From assembly GCA_002720935.1 (NCBI GenBank), contig PBIV01000016.1, positions 13,588 through 56,485 of the forward strand: DNA of 42,898 nucleotides. The letters run 5' to 3'. This DNA comes from Rickettsiales bacterium. Its GTDB lineage: Bacteria; Pseudomonadota; Alphaproteobacteria; Micavibrionales; GCA-2720935. Both the position numbers and the translations under genes were made by a program. The notes under the pieces are model-generated. The model was not told the origin of the DNA, did not search any database, and saw only the letters and a list, made by a program, of their open reading frames with translations. This document shows positions 9,225 to 19,525 of the stretch, piece by piece; the first letter of the stretch is position 1, and each line of letters starts with the position of its first letter.

Positions 9225-9366
9225 TATTTCTTATCCTTAAAAACTGCTAGTCTTGTTTTTTTGTTGATGTACTATATCTCTTTTGATATTGAAAACTAAT
9301 AGATATTTGCTTTAAAAACAAGGAAACTCTATAAAAAGAGGGTAAAAACCAAAAGGAAAATTTTAT

Positions 9367-9927
9367 ATGCAACATCATGATGAGAAAACATGGTACGGAA
9401 CTACAATCCTAGCCGTTAGGAAAGGTAATCAAGTCGTTGTCGGCGGTGATGGTCAGGTTTCAATTGGCCATACGGTCATGAAATCAAATGCGAGAAAAGT
9501 AAGGCGCATTGGTGGCGGCAATATTATTGCAGGCTTTGCAGGCGCAACAGCGGACGCATTTACTTTATTTGAGCGTTTAGAAGCAAAGCTAGAACAACAT
9601 CCCGGCCAACTTACAAGAGCATGTGTTGAGCTCGCAAAAGACTGGCGCATGGATAAATATCTTCGCAAATTAGAAGCGATGATGGCGGTTTGTGATAAGG
9701 ATGTATCACTTGTTCTAACAGGAAATGGCGATGTATTAGAGCCAGAAGATGGTATTATCGCGATTGGGTCTGGTGGAAACTATGCACTATCAGCGGCGCG
9801 CGCTTTACATGATCGTGATGATCTAAGTGCAGAAGAGGTGGTTAGAAAAGCAATGAAAATCGCGGCCGATATTTGCGTTTACACCAATGAAAATCTAATC
9901 GTAGAAACAATTGATAAAGACAAATAA
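9367..9927 (+). CDS. hslV: ATP-dependent protease proteolytic subunit HslV
   Basis: [40 protein letters not shown]; predicted mature N-terminal Thr at TTIL; followed by hslU. Confidence 0.97.
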   Translation: MQHHDEKTWYGTTILAVRKGNQVVVGGDGQVSIGHTVMKSNARKVRRIGGGNIIAGFAGATADAFTLFERLEAKLEQHPGQLTRACVELAKDWRMDKYLRKLEAMMAVCDKDVSLVLTGNGDVLEPEDGIIAIGSGGNYALSAARALHDRDDLSAEEVVRKAMKIAADICVYTNENLIVETIDKDK

Positions 9928-9942
9928 TAAGGTTAACTAACA

Positions 9943-11319
9943 ATGTCATCAGTAGCTGAAAAAGAAGACTTGAAAATGGATAAATTAAATACAGAAACAC
10001 AAACATCATTTACCCCAGCCCAAACAGTAGAGCAATTGGATCGTTATATCATTGGTCAAAATGATGCGAAAAAGGCCGTTGCGGTTGCTTTACGTAATCG
10101 TTGGAGACGCCAACAGTTAGAACCTCAGCTTAGAGAAGAGGTGTTGCCAAAAAACATTCTTATGATTGGCCCAACGGGTGTTGGTAAAACCGAGATTGCG
10201 CGCCGTTTGGCAAAATTAGCAGATGCCCCATTCATGAAGGTGGAAGCAACAAAATTTACCGAAGTTGGTTATGTTGGGCGTGACGTTGAATCGATTATTC
10301 GTGATTTGATGGATGTCTCAATGAAGATGACACGCGAAAACATGAAAAAAACGATTAACAGCCAAGCCGAAATCTTTGCTGAAGAGCGCATTATTGATGT
10401 TCTTGTTGGCGAGACGGCGGGCGATGTCACACGCCAATCATTCCGCAAAAAGCTGCGTGAAGGCGAGCTAGATGACAAAGAGATTGAAATCAAAGTGAAT
10501 GAAAGCTCAACCTCTTCTTCAATGCCGACTTTTGATGTACCTGGTATGCCAGGCGCACAAATGGGAATGATTAATTTGGGCGATATTTTAGGCAAAAGCT
10601 TTGGCGAGAAAAAAGTCAAAAAGAAGATGTCAATTGGCAAAGCTTTTAAAATTTTGAGTGAGGAAGAAGCCGATAAACTTCTTGATGAAGAAAAAATGGT
10701 TGAAGAAGCAATCTTCCAAGTTGAACAAAATGCAATCGTCTTTATCGATGAGGTTGATAAAATTGCAGCGCGCAGTGATCAAGCTGGTGGACGCAGTGAT
10801 GTTAGCCGCGAAGGGGTGCAAAGAGATTTACTTCCATTGATTGAGGGCACAACCGTTTCAACCAAATATGGTATGGTTAAAACAGACCATATTCTATTTA
10901 TTGCCTCTGGTGCGTTTCACTTTGCAAAGCCAAGCGATTTGTTACCAGAATTACAAGGTCGATTACCAATTCGTGTTGAATTAAAAGCCCTTACTGAAGA
11001 AGATTTCCGCCGTATTCTGGTTGAGCCAGAAGCAAGTTTGATTAAGCAATATGTCGCCCTCATGGGAACAGAAGATTTAACGCTTGAATTTACCGAAGAG
11101 GCAATTGATGCTTTGGCTAAATTAACCGTTGAGATTAACTCAAGAGTGGAAAACATTGGGGCGAGACGCCTTCATACAGTTTTGGAAAAACTTCTTGAAG
11201 AGGTTAGCTTTGATGCCCCAACACGTGCAGGCGAGACTTTAAAAATCACAAAAGAAATGGTTCATGAGCGAATTGAGACATTGGCAGAGAATGTTGATCT
11301 GTCTAAATTCATTCTGTAA
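9943..11319 (+). CDS. hslU: ATP-dependent protease ATPase subunit HslU
   Basis: [58 protein letters not shown]-terminal LSKFIL. Confidence 0.97.
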   Translation: MSSVAEKEDLKMDKLNTETQTSFTPAQTVEQLDRYIIGQNDAKKAVAVALRNRWRRQQLEPQLREEVLPKNILMIGPTGVGKTEIARRLAKLADAPFMKVEATKFTEVGYVGRDVESIIRDLMDVSMKMTRENMKKTINSQAEIFAEERIIDVLVGETAGDVTRQSFRKKLREGELDDKEIEIKVNESSTSSSMPTFDVPGMPGAQMGMINLGDILGKSFGEKKVKKKMSIGKAFKILSEEEADKLLDEEKMVEEAIFQVEQNAIVFIDEVDKIAARSDQAGGRSDVSREGVQRDLLPLIEGTTVSTKYGMVKTDHILFIASGAFHFAKPSDLLPELQGRLPIRVELKALTEEDFRRILVEPEASLIKQYVALMGTEDLTLEFTEEAIDALAKLTVEINSRVENIGARRLHTVLEKLLEEVSFDAPTRAGETLKITKEMVHERIETLAENVDLSKFIL

Positions 11320-11346
11320 TCCTCACGCCTTAAAGCTTTTTTAGTT

Positions 11347-11376
11347 TTGACAACCCTTTAGAATTTGGTGTAACTT
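11347..11376 (+). promoter_or_regulatory. Candidate promoter upstream of the FlaA1/CapD-like gene
   Basis: Consensus TTGACA, 18-nt spacer, TAACTT; motif by eye only. Confidence 0.3.
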
Positions 11377-11417
11377 GCAAAGCATACACAGAACATTTTT
11401 TAAAGGGGTTCGTCACT

Positions 11418-13388
11418 TTGAGAATTAATAAAGCTCATCTTGCTTTCTTACATGATATCGGTATGGCAGCACTGTCTTTAGTGTTGGCTTTTTATCTTCG
11501 TGTTGGCTCTGATTTATATTTAAAAAGCTATTTTCTTGATGTCGTGATTTATGCAGCACCAATGTATGCAGTTATTGCTGCGATCACTTTTCAGTCTTTA
11601 CGCATGTATAAAGGGATTTGGCGTTATGCCTCTGTGCCTGATTTAATCGCTATTGCAAAAGGCGCTGTGATCTCAATTTGTTTATTTGTCTTTGTTTTGG
11701 CGATTGCAACAAGACTTCATAATTTTCCACGATCAGTACCAATTATTCAGCTGTTCCTTCTTGTCTGTATGCTGGGTGGCCCACGTTTTCTTTATCGTTT
11801 TTGGCGTGATAGACGTTTAAAATTGACCAAGAAATCAGAAGGCGGGGTTGAAATCCCTGTTGTTCTAATCGGTGCTACGGACGGAGCTGAACTTTTTGTG
11901 CGCGCAACGCTTAACTCACAAAGCAGTGATTATAATGTGGTTGCGATTTTGGATGAAACGGGTCTTAAAGAAAATCGCTCAATGTTTGGGATCCCTGTTT
12001 ATGGCCTTGATTTAGATGACTTAAAAGGCTCATTAAAGAATGTTACAAAGCGCACTGGTGAAGTTGCACAAAAACTGATTTTTACAAATCATGTTCCTGA
12101 ATATCAAGCTCGTAAAATTTTACAAAAGCTAGACCCGCAAACCGAAGCGTTGGGGCTTAGTTTAGCAAGATTGCCCAACCTAACAGAATTTAAGAAAAGC
12201 ATGATTGAAGGTGAGGTCAGCGTTCAAGCCGTTGCCTTAGAAGATTTACTTGGTCGCCCACAATCAGAGTTAGACCTTGATGCAATTAAAAACTTTATTG
12301 AAGGTAAGCGTGTTTTAATCACTGGGGCTGGTGGTACAATTGGCTCTGAGATCACAAGGCAAGTTGCCTCTTATGGCCCGTCCCAACTAACATTGATTGA
12401 TCACAGCGAATATAATTTATATCTCATTGATGGCGAGGTTAGTAAAGATTTCGGCCATCTTGACTATAAAGCAGCCTTGGGCAATGTTCGTAATCGTGAG
12501 CGCATTAGACAAGTTTTTGAGCAGGCAAAACCAGATGTTGTATTCCACGCAGCTGCCCTTAAGCATGTCCCGATGGTTGAGCTAAACCCAGAAGAAGGGG
12601 TGTTAACAAACCTAATCGGAACACAAAATGTGGCGGATGCTTGTGTTGAGTTTGGGGCGCAAACCATGGTTCAAATTTCCACCGATAAGGCAGTAAACCC
12701 AACAAATGTTATGGGGGCAAGCAAACGCCTTGGAGAGCTTTATGCGCAAGCGCTCGATTTAAATGCGAACAAAGGCAACTCGACACGGTTCTTTACGGTG
12801 CGTTTTGGAAATGTTTTAGGCTCAAGTGGGTCTGTAGTGCCATTATTCCAAAGACAGATTGCCGCTGGTGGCCCATTAACCGTCACGCATCCAGATATTA
12901 AACGTTATTTCATGACCGTGAGGGAAGCCGTAGGGCTTGTCTTACAAGCCAGTGCAAAGGGGCATGATGTTCAAGTTGAAGATGGCAGTTGTGGTTTGAT
13001 TTTCGTTCTTGATATGGGCGAGCCGATTAAAATTCAAGATATCGCCCGCAAGATGATTAGATTATCTGGCAAAAAACTGGGTGAGGATATTGATATTGTT
13101 TTTACTGGTCTGCGCCCTGGTGAGAAGCTTTATGAAGAGCTTTTCGATCAAAGCGAGACACCACTTAAAACGAATATTGATGGCGTTATGGGGGCAAGAC
13201 CAACCGCCCTTGACCTTGGTATTTTAAAGAAGAATTTTGGCTCTATTGAGCTTGCTTGTAATCAAGGTAATAGAGAACAGCTTTATAAATTATTACAACA
13301 TATTGTCAGTGGTTATAAATATGACCCAGAAATTTGGGAAAGCATAAATAAAAAACTAGATCAATCAAATGAGCAGAAAGAGGGCTAA
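11418..13388 (+). CDS. Membrane-anchored nucleoside-diphosphate-sugar epimerase/dehydratase (FlaA1/CapD/WbpM family)
   Basis: N-terminal TM region, Rossmann GAGGTIGSEITRQ, SDR signature STDKAVNPTNVMGASKRLGE with Met in place of the usual Tyr, as in WbpM/FlaA1-type enzymes. TTG start after AAAGGGG. Confidence 0.92.
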   Translation: MRINKAHLAFLHDIGMAALSLVLAFYLRVGSDLYLKSYFLDVVIYAAPMYAVIAAITFQSLRMYKGIWRYASVPDLIAIAKGAVISICLFVFVLAIATRLHNFPRSVPIIQLFLLVCMLGGPRFLYRFWRDRRLKLTKKSEGGVEIPVVLIGATDGAELFVRATLNSQSSDYNVVAILDETGLKENRSMFGIPVYGLDLDDLKGSLKNVTKRTGEVAQKLIFTNHVPEYQARKILQKLDPQTEALGLSLARLPNLTEFKKSMIEGEVSVQAVALEDLLGRPQSELDLDAIKNFIEGKRVLITGAGGTIGSEITRQVASYGPSQLTLIDHSEYNLYLIDGEVSKDFGHLDYKAALGNVRNRERIRQVFEQAKPDVVFHAAALKHVPMVELNPEEGVLTNLIGTQNVADACVEFGAQTMVQISTDKAVNPTNVMGASKRLGELYAQALDLNANKGNSTRFFTVRFGNVLGSSGSVVPLFQRQIAAGGPLTVTHPDIKRYFMTVREAVGLVLQASAKGHDVQVEDGSCGLIFVLDMGEPIKIQDIARKMIRLSGKKLGEDIDIVFTGLRPGEKLYEELFDQSETPLKTNIDGVMGARPTALDLGILKKNFGSIELACNQGNREQLYKLLQHIVSGYKYDPEIWESINKKLDQSNEQKEG

Positions 13389-13391
13389 TCA

Positions 13392-14228
13392 ATGAGTTTT
13401 GAAATTACGGATGAAATCTTACAAAAACTGATTGATGTGGCACGTGTCGCTGGCGATATAACTTTAAAATATTTTCAAAAGGACGTTGATGTCCAAATCA
13501 AAGACAATGACAGCCCCGTTACGCTAGCAGACCAAGAAGCTGAAAAAGCGATTTTAAAGGTTCTGCGTGAGATTGATAAAGATGCCGTCATCGTCGCAGA
13601 AGAAGAGGCAGCAGCGGGCTTTTTACCAGATCACAATGTGCTAAAGGATTTCTGGCTTGTGGATCCGCTTGATGGCACAAAAGAATTCATCAATGACCGC
13701 CCTAATTATACCGTAAATATTGCTTATATGAGGGATAAAGAGCCGTATTTTGGACTGATCTTTGCACCTGCGCGTGATTTGATGCTTTATGGATTTGCGG
13801 ATCAAGATGAGGCTTATTTATATGATAGTGAGACAGGTAAGTTTGAGGGCATTAATACGAGCGATAAAGGGCATGCCGATCATTTGAATGTTGTGACAAG
13901 CCTAAGCCAATCAAATGGCGAATCTTTTAAGAAATACATTGAACCGTTAAATGTTGCCGATATTAAACATTATGGCAGTTCATTGAAATTCTGCACCATG
14001 GCAATGGGGATGGCGGATATTTATCCACGGTTCAAGCCAACCTCAGAATGGGATACAGCCGCAGGGCACGCAATTTTAAGGGCGGCAGGCGGTGATATCT
14101 ATACCGTTGATGGAAATCCCCTCAAATACGCTAAGAGAGCTGATTTCTTAAATCCTTACTTCATCGCCAAAACAAATTCTGTCTCATTAATTACAGATGA
14201 TGTTTTTGATGTCGCAGTGGGCGATTAA
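13392..14228 (+). CDS. cysQ: 3'(2'),5'-bisphosphate nucleotidase
   Basis: Inositol-monophosphatase fold motifs: EEEAA, WLVDPLDGTKEFINDRPNYTVNIA, SEWDTAAGHAILRAAGG. Confidence 0.9.
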   Translation: MSFEITDEILQKLIDVARVAGDITLKYFQKDVDVQIKDNDSPVTLADQEAEKAILKVLREIDKDAVIVAEEEAAAGFLPDHNVLKDFWLVDPLDGTKEFINDRPNYTVNIAYMRDKEPYFGLIFAPARDLMLYGFADQDEAYLYDSETGKFEGINTSDKGHADHLNVVTSLSQSNGESFKKYIEPLNVADIKHYGSSLKFCTMAMGMADIYPRFKPTSEWDTAAGHAILRAAGGDIYTVDGNPLKYAKRADFLNPYFIAKTNSVSLITDDVFDVAVGD

Positions 14229-14596
14229 TTCATTCTATTTTTTATGATCTTTTGAATGAGATCTATCATCTCTCTAGGGGATTGATAGCTGTGTATTCTG
14301 TTTGTTACAAACTTGATGCTTGATGAAGGTTTTCTATCTTCCCTATGGATCGCAATGATAGGCAGATCAAATGATTCAGCACGCCCCAATTCAATCCCTA
14401 ATCCTGTCGATGCATATGACACTTCTGCTAAAAGCAGGTCACATTTTGACATGATGTCATATGTGTTCTTACCCTCTATTGAATTCTCATGGGGTAGAAT
14501 TAATTCAACATGATTGAGCTTAAGCTCATTTTTTAATGGCTTATAAAGCTCATCTTGGTAATTAAAATTAGATGAGTGAGCGATATAAATCTTCAT
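14225..14596 (-). CDS. Nucleoside 2-deoxyribosyltransferase-like protein
   Basis: KIYIAHSSNF... with MSKCDLLLAEVSYASTGLGIELGRAESFDLPIIAIHRE typical of the NDT-like Rossmannoid fold. Confidence 0.6.
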   Translation of the reverse strand: MKIYIAHSSNFNYQDELYKPLKNELKLNHVELILPHENSIEGKNTYDIMSKCDLLLAEVSYASTGLGIELGRAESFDLPIIAIHREDRKPSSSIKFVTNRIHSYQSPREMIDLIQKIIKNRMN

Positions 14597-14605
14597 ATTT
14601 TAAAA

Positions 14606-14863
14606 TTATCTAAGTGCTGGAGACCCGCTTGAGCAATATGGTGGTCTTCTTTTTAAAAGATCTGGATCGATTGAATTATCGCGTCTTACGCAATATGAGA
14701 TTGATCCCGATGCCTGATCTACTCTCCAAACAAACTGACCACTATTTCCTGCGATCATATAGTTGCCACCACTGCTCTGGCTGGCAAGAGGAGAAAAAGA
14801 AGCGAAGACAAAGGCTGCCGCTAAAATAATAGAAGAAAGTAAAATTGCTTTTGGGTATGTCAT
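14606..14863 (-). CDS. Small exported hypothetical protein
   Basis: Signal peptide (ILLSSIILAAAFVFASFSPLASQ) followed by VWRVDQASGSISYC. Confidence 0.55.
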   Translation of the reverse strand: MTYPKAILLSSIILAAAFVFASFSPLASQSSGGNYMIAGNSGQFVWRVDQASGSISYCVRRDNSIDPDLLKRRPPYCSSGSPALR

Positions 14864-14924
14864 TTAAAAACCTCTTTTGTTTAAGGGAATGATTATTTGA
14901 TACCAAGAGTAGTGCGCACAAATA

Positions 14925-14957
14925 AAAAAGCAAGCTTCAATATGAAACTTGCTTTTA
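14925..14957. terminator. Probable intrinsic terminator downstream of rpmE
   Basis: AAAAAGCAAGCTTCA-ATA-TGAAACTTGCTTTT inverted repeat (one mismatch/wobble) with A/T tracts. Confidence 0.7.
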
Positions 14958-14983
14958 TAAATTCTTTTATAAAGAGATAAAGC

Positions 14984-15232
14984 TTAGTTAGCTTCTTCTT
15001 CTTTTTTCTTAGAACCGAATGCACCGCCACCAAAACGAGCACCGAATTTAGCCGCACGGCCACCTTCAGATTGTCTTCTTGGGCCACCAGTCCATGCAGG
15101 ATGAGAAAGAGGATCAATATCCAAACGGATTGTTGTGCCTTCTTCGCCATATGTGCTGCGTGTTTCAAATTCTGTACCATCAGTCATAACAACTTTAACT
15201 GTGTGGTAATCTGGGTGAATATCTTTTTTCAT
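14984..15232 (-). CDS. rpmE: 50S ribosomal protein L31
   Basis: [29 protein letters not shown]...[12 protein letters not shown]; no CxxC zinc motif. Confidence 0.95.
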   Translation of the reverse strand: MKKDIHPDYHTVKVVMTDGTEFETRSTYGEEGTTIRLDIDPLSHPAWTGGPRRQSEGGRAAKFGARFGGGAFGSKKKEEEAN

Positions 15233-15458
15233 TTTAAACTCCTAAAATTAAGCTTTTTAAAAAGCGAAATAATCTGTTTTTTAAATTCTTTAGCAATTAG
15301 ATTTTGTTTTTTATCGTTTATGGTTATAAAAAGCAAGGATTAAATTCACTCTTTTTGCTCATTTAAGGCATTTTTTCCAAAATATTAAAAGGAATTTGCG
15401 TTTAGGCACGAATAACCTATTGTATCTGTAGTTTATTAGCATTAAAACCATCCAAGTT

Positions 15459-17279
15459 ATGAGAAATTTTAAAACAACAGATAATAGCCCCGATAAAGCC
15501 AAGAAAAGAACTTTTGGAGAGTTCTTATCATTCACTTGGCCTTTTTTAAGGCCGTATCGGTTACAACTTGTTATTGCTTCAATTGCCTTGATCGTGGCTG
15601 CGACAACTGTTTTAGGGTTGGGGCGTGGCTTACAATATTTAATTGATAAAGGCTTTTCAAACTCAAATCAGTTGTTATTGGATGAATCACTCTTTTACTT
15701 ATTTATCATTGTTGCCGTTTTAGCATTATCAAGCTTTACGCGGTATTTCTTTGTATCCTGGATTGGTGAGCGTGTTATTGCAGATATCCGAAAAGATGTC
15801 TTTAGAAACTTGTTAAAACTAGCACCACCATTTTATGAAGAAAATAGAGCAGGCGAAGTTGTCTCTCGAATCACAGCTGACAGCACGGTTTTACAATCAG
15901 TTGTTGGAAGTTCAGTGTCTTTGGCTCTTCGTAATGCATTAATGATGATAGGCGCGCTCATTATGCTTGTGATTACCAGTCCTAAATTAACTGGTTTGGT
16001 GGCACTCGTTGTTCCGATCGTTATTGTACCGATTGTTTATTTTGGGCGAAAAGTGAGAGCGCGTTCAAAAATCGCTCAAGATAAGGTTGCTCATGTTGGT
16101 GGTTTTATTGATGAAGCGCTGCATGCGATCTCAACCGTTCAGGCCAATGTTCAAGAATTTAATATGGCGAATGATTTTGATAGATCAGCTGAAGCTGCCT
16201 ATGGCTCTGCGAAAATGTATATTTTGTTTAGAGCCATTTTGTCGGCTTTTGTAATATTCATTGTATTTAGTGCTGTTGGCGTTATTTTATGGATCGGTGG
16301 TCATGATGTTATCGCAGGTCGTATGTCAGCAGGCGAATTATCCGCCTTTATCTTTTATTCCGTTGTTGTGGCTGGTGCTGTTGGTGTTTTAAGTGAGGTT
16401 GCAGGAAATTTAAATAGAGCCGCAGGAGCGGCAGAACGCTTAATTGAATATAAAAATTTAAAAAGCCCAATCATTGAAAAATCAAATGCACTTGAGTTGG
16501 AAAGACCTGTTCAAGGTTTAATAGAATTTAAGAATGTGAACTTCACATATCCATCAGCGCATCTTGATGGCGATCTGCAAGACCAAACGATGCTTACAGC
16601 GATCAAAGATTTAAATCTAACCATACAAGCAGGGCAAACCGTTGCTCTAGTTGGGCGCAGTGGTGCAGGTAAGTCAACTTTGTTTAAATTACTGCTTCGT
16701 TTTTATGACCCAGATACGGGATCAATTAAAATCGATCATCATGATTTAAAAGATTTGAAATTATCAGGCTTTAGAGATGTTATTGGGATGGTTCCGCAAG
16801 ATCCATTTATTTTTTCAAGCACGGTTAGGGACAATATTCTTTTTGCCAATGAAGATGCAAGCGAAGAGGATTTAATTTTAGCGCTAAAGCAAGCTTATGC
16901 TTATGATTTTGTCATGGCGCTTCCTCATGGTCTAGATACAAGGCTAGGGGATGGTGGAAGCCGTCTATCGGGCGGACAAAAACAGCGTATTGCAATCGCA
17001 AGGGCAATTGTTCGAAATCCAGCTATCCTACTTCTTGATGAGGCGACATCAGCCCTTGATTCTGAAAGCGAAGAATATGTGCAACGAGCTTTGCAAGAAT
17101 TGATGCAAGGGCGCACAACATTGATGATTGCACACAGGTTATCAACCGTGAAAAATGCAGATCGGATCATTGTTTTGGATAAGGGCACAATCATTCAAGA
17201 AGGCACGCATGAGCAACTTGCAAAGCGCTCTGGTCTTTACCAAGAGCTAGCAAGCCGTCAATTTAAACGAGTGTCTTAA
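15459..17279 (+). CDS. ABC transporter, fused TM and ATPase domains (MsbA-like exporter)
   Basis: ABC TM domain type 1, Walker A VGRSGAGKSTLFKLL, signature LSGGQKQRIAIARAIV, Walker B ILLLDEATSALD. Confidence 0.92.
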   Translation: MRNFKTTDNSPDKAKKRTFGEFLSFTWPFLRPYRLQLVIASIALIVAATTVLGLGRGLQYLIDKGFSNSNQLLLDESLFYLFIIVAVLALSSFTRYFFVSWIGERVIADIRKDVFRNLLKLAPPFYEENRAGEVVSRITADSTVLQSVVGSSVSLALRNALMMIGALIMLVITSPKLTGLVALVVPIVIVPIVYFGRKVRARSKIAQDKVAHVGGFIDEALHAISTVQANVQEFNMANDFDRSAEAAYGSAKMYILFRAILSAFVIFIVFSAVGVILWIGGHDVIAGRMSAGELSAFIFYSVVVAGAVGVLSEVAGNLNRAAGAAERLIEYKNLKSPIIEKSNALELERPVQGLIEFKNVNFTYPSAHLDGDLQDQTMLTAIKDLNLTIQAGQTVALVGRSGAGKSTLFKLLLRFYDPDTGSIKIDHHDLKDLKLSGFRDVIGMVPQDPFIFSSTVRDNILFANEDASEEDLILALKQAYAYDFVMALPHGLDTRLGDGGSRLSGGQKQRIAIARAIVRNPAILLLDEATSALDSESEEYVQRALQELMQGRTTLMIAHRLSTVKNADRIIVLDKGTIIQEGTHEQLAKRSGLYQELASRQFKRVS

Positions 17280-17295
17280 TCTTTATTTATAATGA

Positions 17296-18117
17296 TTATG
17301 AATGGGCTTTTTGTAAAAGCTGTAACAACATTGGTTGAATATCACGATTCCCAGCAACAACCTCTTGGCTGTTAAAGTGGTCATTATTACCTTTATAATC
17401 CGTGATATAGCCACCAGCTTCTCTTAAAATAATGTCAGCGGCTGCGACATCCCAAATCTTTAGACCGTTTTCATAGAAACCATCAAGGCGACCAGCGGCA
17501 ACATAACAAAGATCAAGACAACCAGAGGCCAAACGACGTAGGCTAACAGACTGCTTTAGAAGAATTTCCATTTCTTTCAAAAAGCGCGTCGCACCATTTT
17601 CTTCATGATAACAAGGCGAGCCAAAACCGATCACTGATTCTGGCATTTTACGGCGACCAGAAACACGAAGGCGGTAGTTATTCATATAAGCGCCTTTGCC
17701 TTTTTCAGCCCAGAACATCTCATCTTTTACAGGGTCATAAACAACACCAACAATGATTTCCTTTTCGCCATTTTCATGGGTTTGTTCCAAAGCAACACTA
17801 ATTGACCAGTGCGGGATAGCATGTAAGAAGTTGCTTGTTCCATCAAGTGGATCAATGATAAAGCGAAATGGCTCTGTGCCTTCAATTAAGCCAGCTTCTT
17901 CAGAAAGAATGGTGTAGCCAGGGCGTGTTTTTTGAAGATTCTCAATTAAGATCTTTTCTGAGCGAAGATCAGCCGTTGATACAAAATCATTTAAACCTTT
18001 TTTAGAGACTTGTAATTTTTCTAATTCGCCAAAATCACGGATTAAGCCTTTTGTCGCGGCTTCAATCGCACGTGTGATAATGGTCATGTTCGGGGAATAT
18101 CTGACGTCAGTTCGCAT
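17296..18117 (-). CDS. suhB: Inositol monophosphatase family protein (SuhB-like)
   Basis: LSEEAG, FIIDPLDGTSNFLHAIPHWSISVALE, KIWDVAAADIILREAGG. Confidence 0.9.
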   Translation of the reverse strand: MRTDVRYSPNMTIITRAIEAATKGLIRDFGELEKLQVSKKGLNDFVSTADLRSEKILIENLQKTRPGYTILSEEAGLIEGTEPFRFIIDPLDGTSNFLHAIPHWSISVALEQTHENGEKEIIVGVVYDPVKDEMFWAEKGKGAYMNNYRLRVSGRRKMPESVIGFGSPCYHEENGATRFLKEMEILLKQSVSLRRLASGCLDLCYVAAGRLDGFYENGLKIWDVAAADIILREAGGYITDYKGNNDHFNSQEVVAGNRDIQPMLLQLLQKAHS

Positions 18118-18183
18118 AATGTTTTTCTTTCTTATTAATCAGAATTTTTATTTGGGCTAAGTTTTTTATTTTATAGATTTTTT

Positions 18184-18750
18184 TTAGTCTTTTGCTTTTT
18201 CAACATAAGTTGAATCTTCTGTGCGGACAACAACACGTGTGCCTGAACTAATGTGAGGTGGTACCATAACCTTTACGCCATTTTCTAAAATAGCAGGTTT
18301 GTATGATGATGACGCGGTTTGTCCTTTGACAACAGGCTCTGCTTCAACAATTTCAAGTGTTACAGTGTCGGGCAAATCAACAGATAGGGCTTGACCTTCA
18401 TACATATTAATCCCAACAATCATCTCATCTTGAAGATAGACAGCACCATCGCCAATTTGTTCTGAGGTTAACATGATCTGCTCATAAGACGTTTGGTTCA
18501 TGAAGTAATAATCATCGCCATCGGCATATAAATATTGGTGGTCAACTTGATCAACGCGGGCTTTTTCAACAGTATCTTCTGTTCTAAAGCGAACGATATC
18601 TTTGCTTCCGCCTTGGATGTCTTTCATTTCAACAGTAATAAAAGCACCACCTTTACCAGGTTTTGTGACTTGTGTTTTATAAACCTGCCAAAGTTTTGCA
18701 TTGTGATCTAAAATATTTCCAACACGGATGTCGATTGCATTCATTTTCAT
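18184..18750 (-). CDS. efp: Elongation factor P
   Basis: MKMNAIDIRVGNILDHNAKLWQVYKTQVTKPGKGGAFITVEMKDI..., C-terminal SGTRVVVRTEDSTYVEKAKD. Start revised from 18858 to 18750 to match EF-P N-termini. Confidence 0.95.
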   Translation of the reverse strand: MKMNAIDIRVGNILDHNAKLWQVYKTQVTKPGKGGAFITVEMKDIQGGSKDIVRFRTEDTVEKARVDQVDHQYLYADGDDYYFMNQTSYEQIMLTSEQIGDGAVYLQDEMIVGINMYEGQALSVDLPDTVTLEIVEAEPVVKGQTASSSYKPAILENGVKVMVPPHISSGTRVVVRTEDSTYVEKAKD

Positions 18751-18925
18751 GATTTTAATAGTCCTTATAAGTAAGCAATAAATATAATTTAAAAAATTTT
18801 CTTCACTCTTTATATCAAAAGGATTACAAGAATAGAAATACTTATTTTTAATTGACATATTATTTTTCAGAATATAATGTTATATGGAATAAAATTTTAA
18901 AAGGAATAGAGAGAAGGGACGAAAG

Positions 18926-19465
18926 ATGACAAACTTATTTAAATCATTCAAAAAATGGAAGCCAGTTCAGTGGCTAAAAGTTACCGGCTCGGCATTTTTA
19001 CTTTCATTAGGATTGGGTACTATGGCGGCTTCGCCAGCGATGGCACAACAAGGGTATGGCTATGAGCGCAATTATGAAAGAAATGATCACCGAAACTATA
19101 ATCGTGACCGTGATCGCGGCTGTGATACTGGAGATGTGATTGGTCGCAGTATCTTAGGGGCTATCATTGGTGGAGCTATTGATGATGATAATGGTGCGAG
19201 TGCAGGGGCTGCATTAGGTGCTGCTACATGTCTAAATGATAATCGCCGTGGTGGTTATTATGGTGATCCTTATTACAGAACGCCAAGACAGTATCAACAA
19301 CCACGTCTTCGTATTGACCCGAATTATCGCCCAGGTGTTCAACGTTGTTTTAATAGAACTGTAAATCGCAACCCTTATACAGGTGGTGCAACTGTTCAAC
19401 GATATTGTATTGACCGATATGGACGAAATGTGCCTGTTGGCCCAAGAAGATATGTAGGCAGATAA
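18926..19465 (+). CDS. Exported hypothetical protein with glycine-zipper-like segment and Arg/Tyr/Asn-rich flanks
   Basis: Signal peptide ending ASPAMAQQ; ILGAIIGGAIDDDNGASAGAALGAATC; paired Cys residues. Confidence 0.7.
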   Translation: MTNLFKSFKKWKPVQWLKVTGSAFLLSLGLGTMAASPAMAQQGYGYERNYERNDHRNYNRDRDRGCDTGDVIGRSILGAIIGGAIDDDNGASAGAALGAATCLNDNRRGGYYGDPYYRTPRQYQQPRLRIDPNYRPGVQRCFNRTVNRNPYTGGATVQRYCIDRYGRNVPVGPRRYVGR

Positions 19466-19483
19466 ACCTTTAAAGAATTTAAG

Positions 19484-19518
19484 AAAAAAGCGCTCTAGAA
19501 TTTTTAGGGCGCTTTTTT
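19484..19518. terminator. Bidirectional Rho-independent terminator
   Basis: AAAAAAGCGCTCT-AGAATTTTT-AGGGCGCTTTTTT between convergent genes; one wobble pair. Confidence 0.85.
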
Positions 19519-19525
19519 TATTTAC

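Noticed and set aside
9241-9366. Possible sigma32 heat-shock promoter upstream of hslV
   Set aside because: TTGAAA and CTTG-like hexamers are present but no convincing CCCCAT-type -10 at correct spacing; needs TSS mapping.
15233-15458. 226-bp AT-rich gap between rpmE and the ABC transporter, examined for ncRNA or tRNA
   Set aside because: No tRNA fold, no strong hairpin and no repeat; best explained as divergent promoters.
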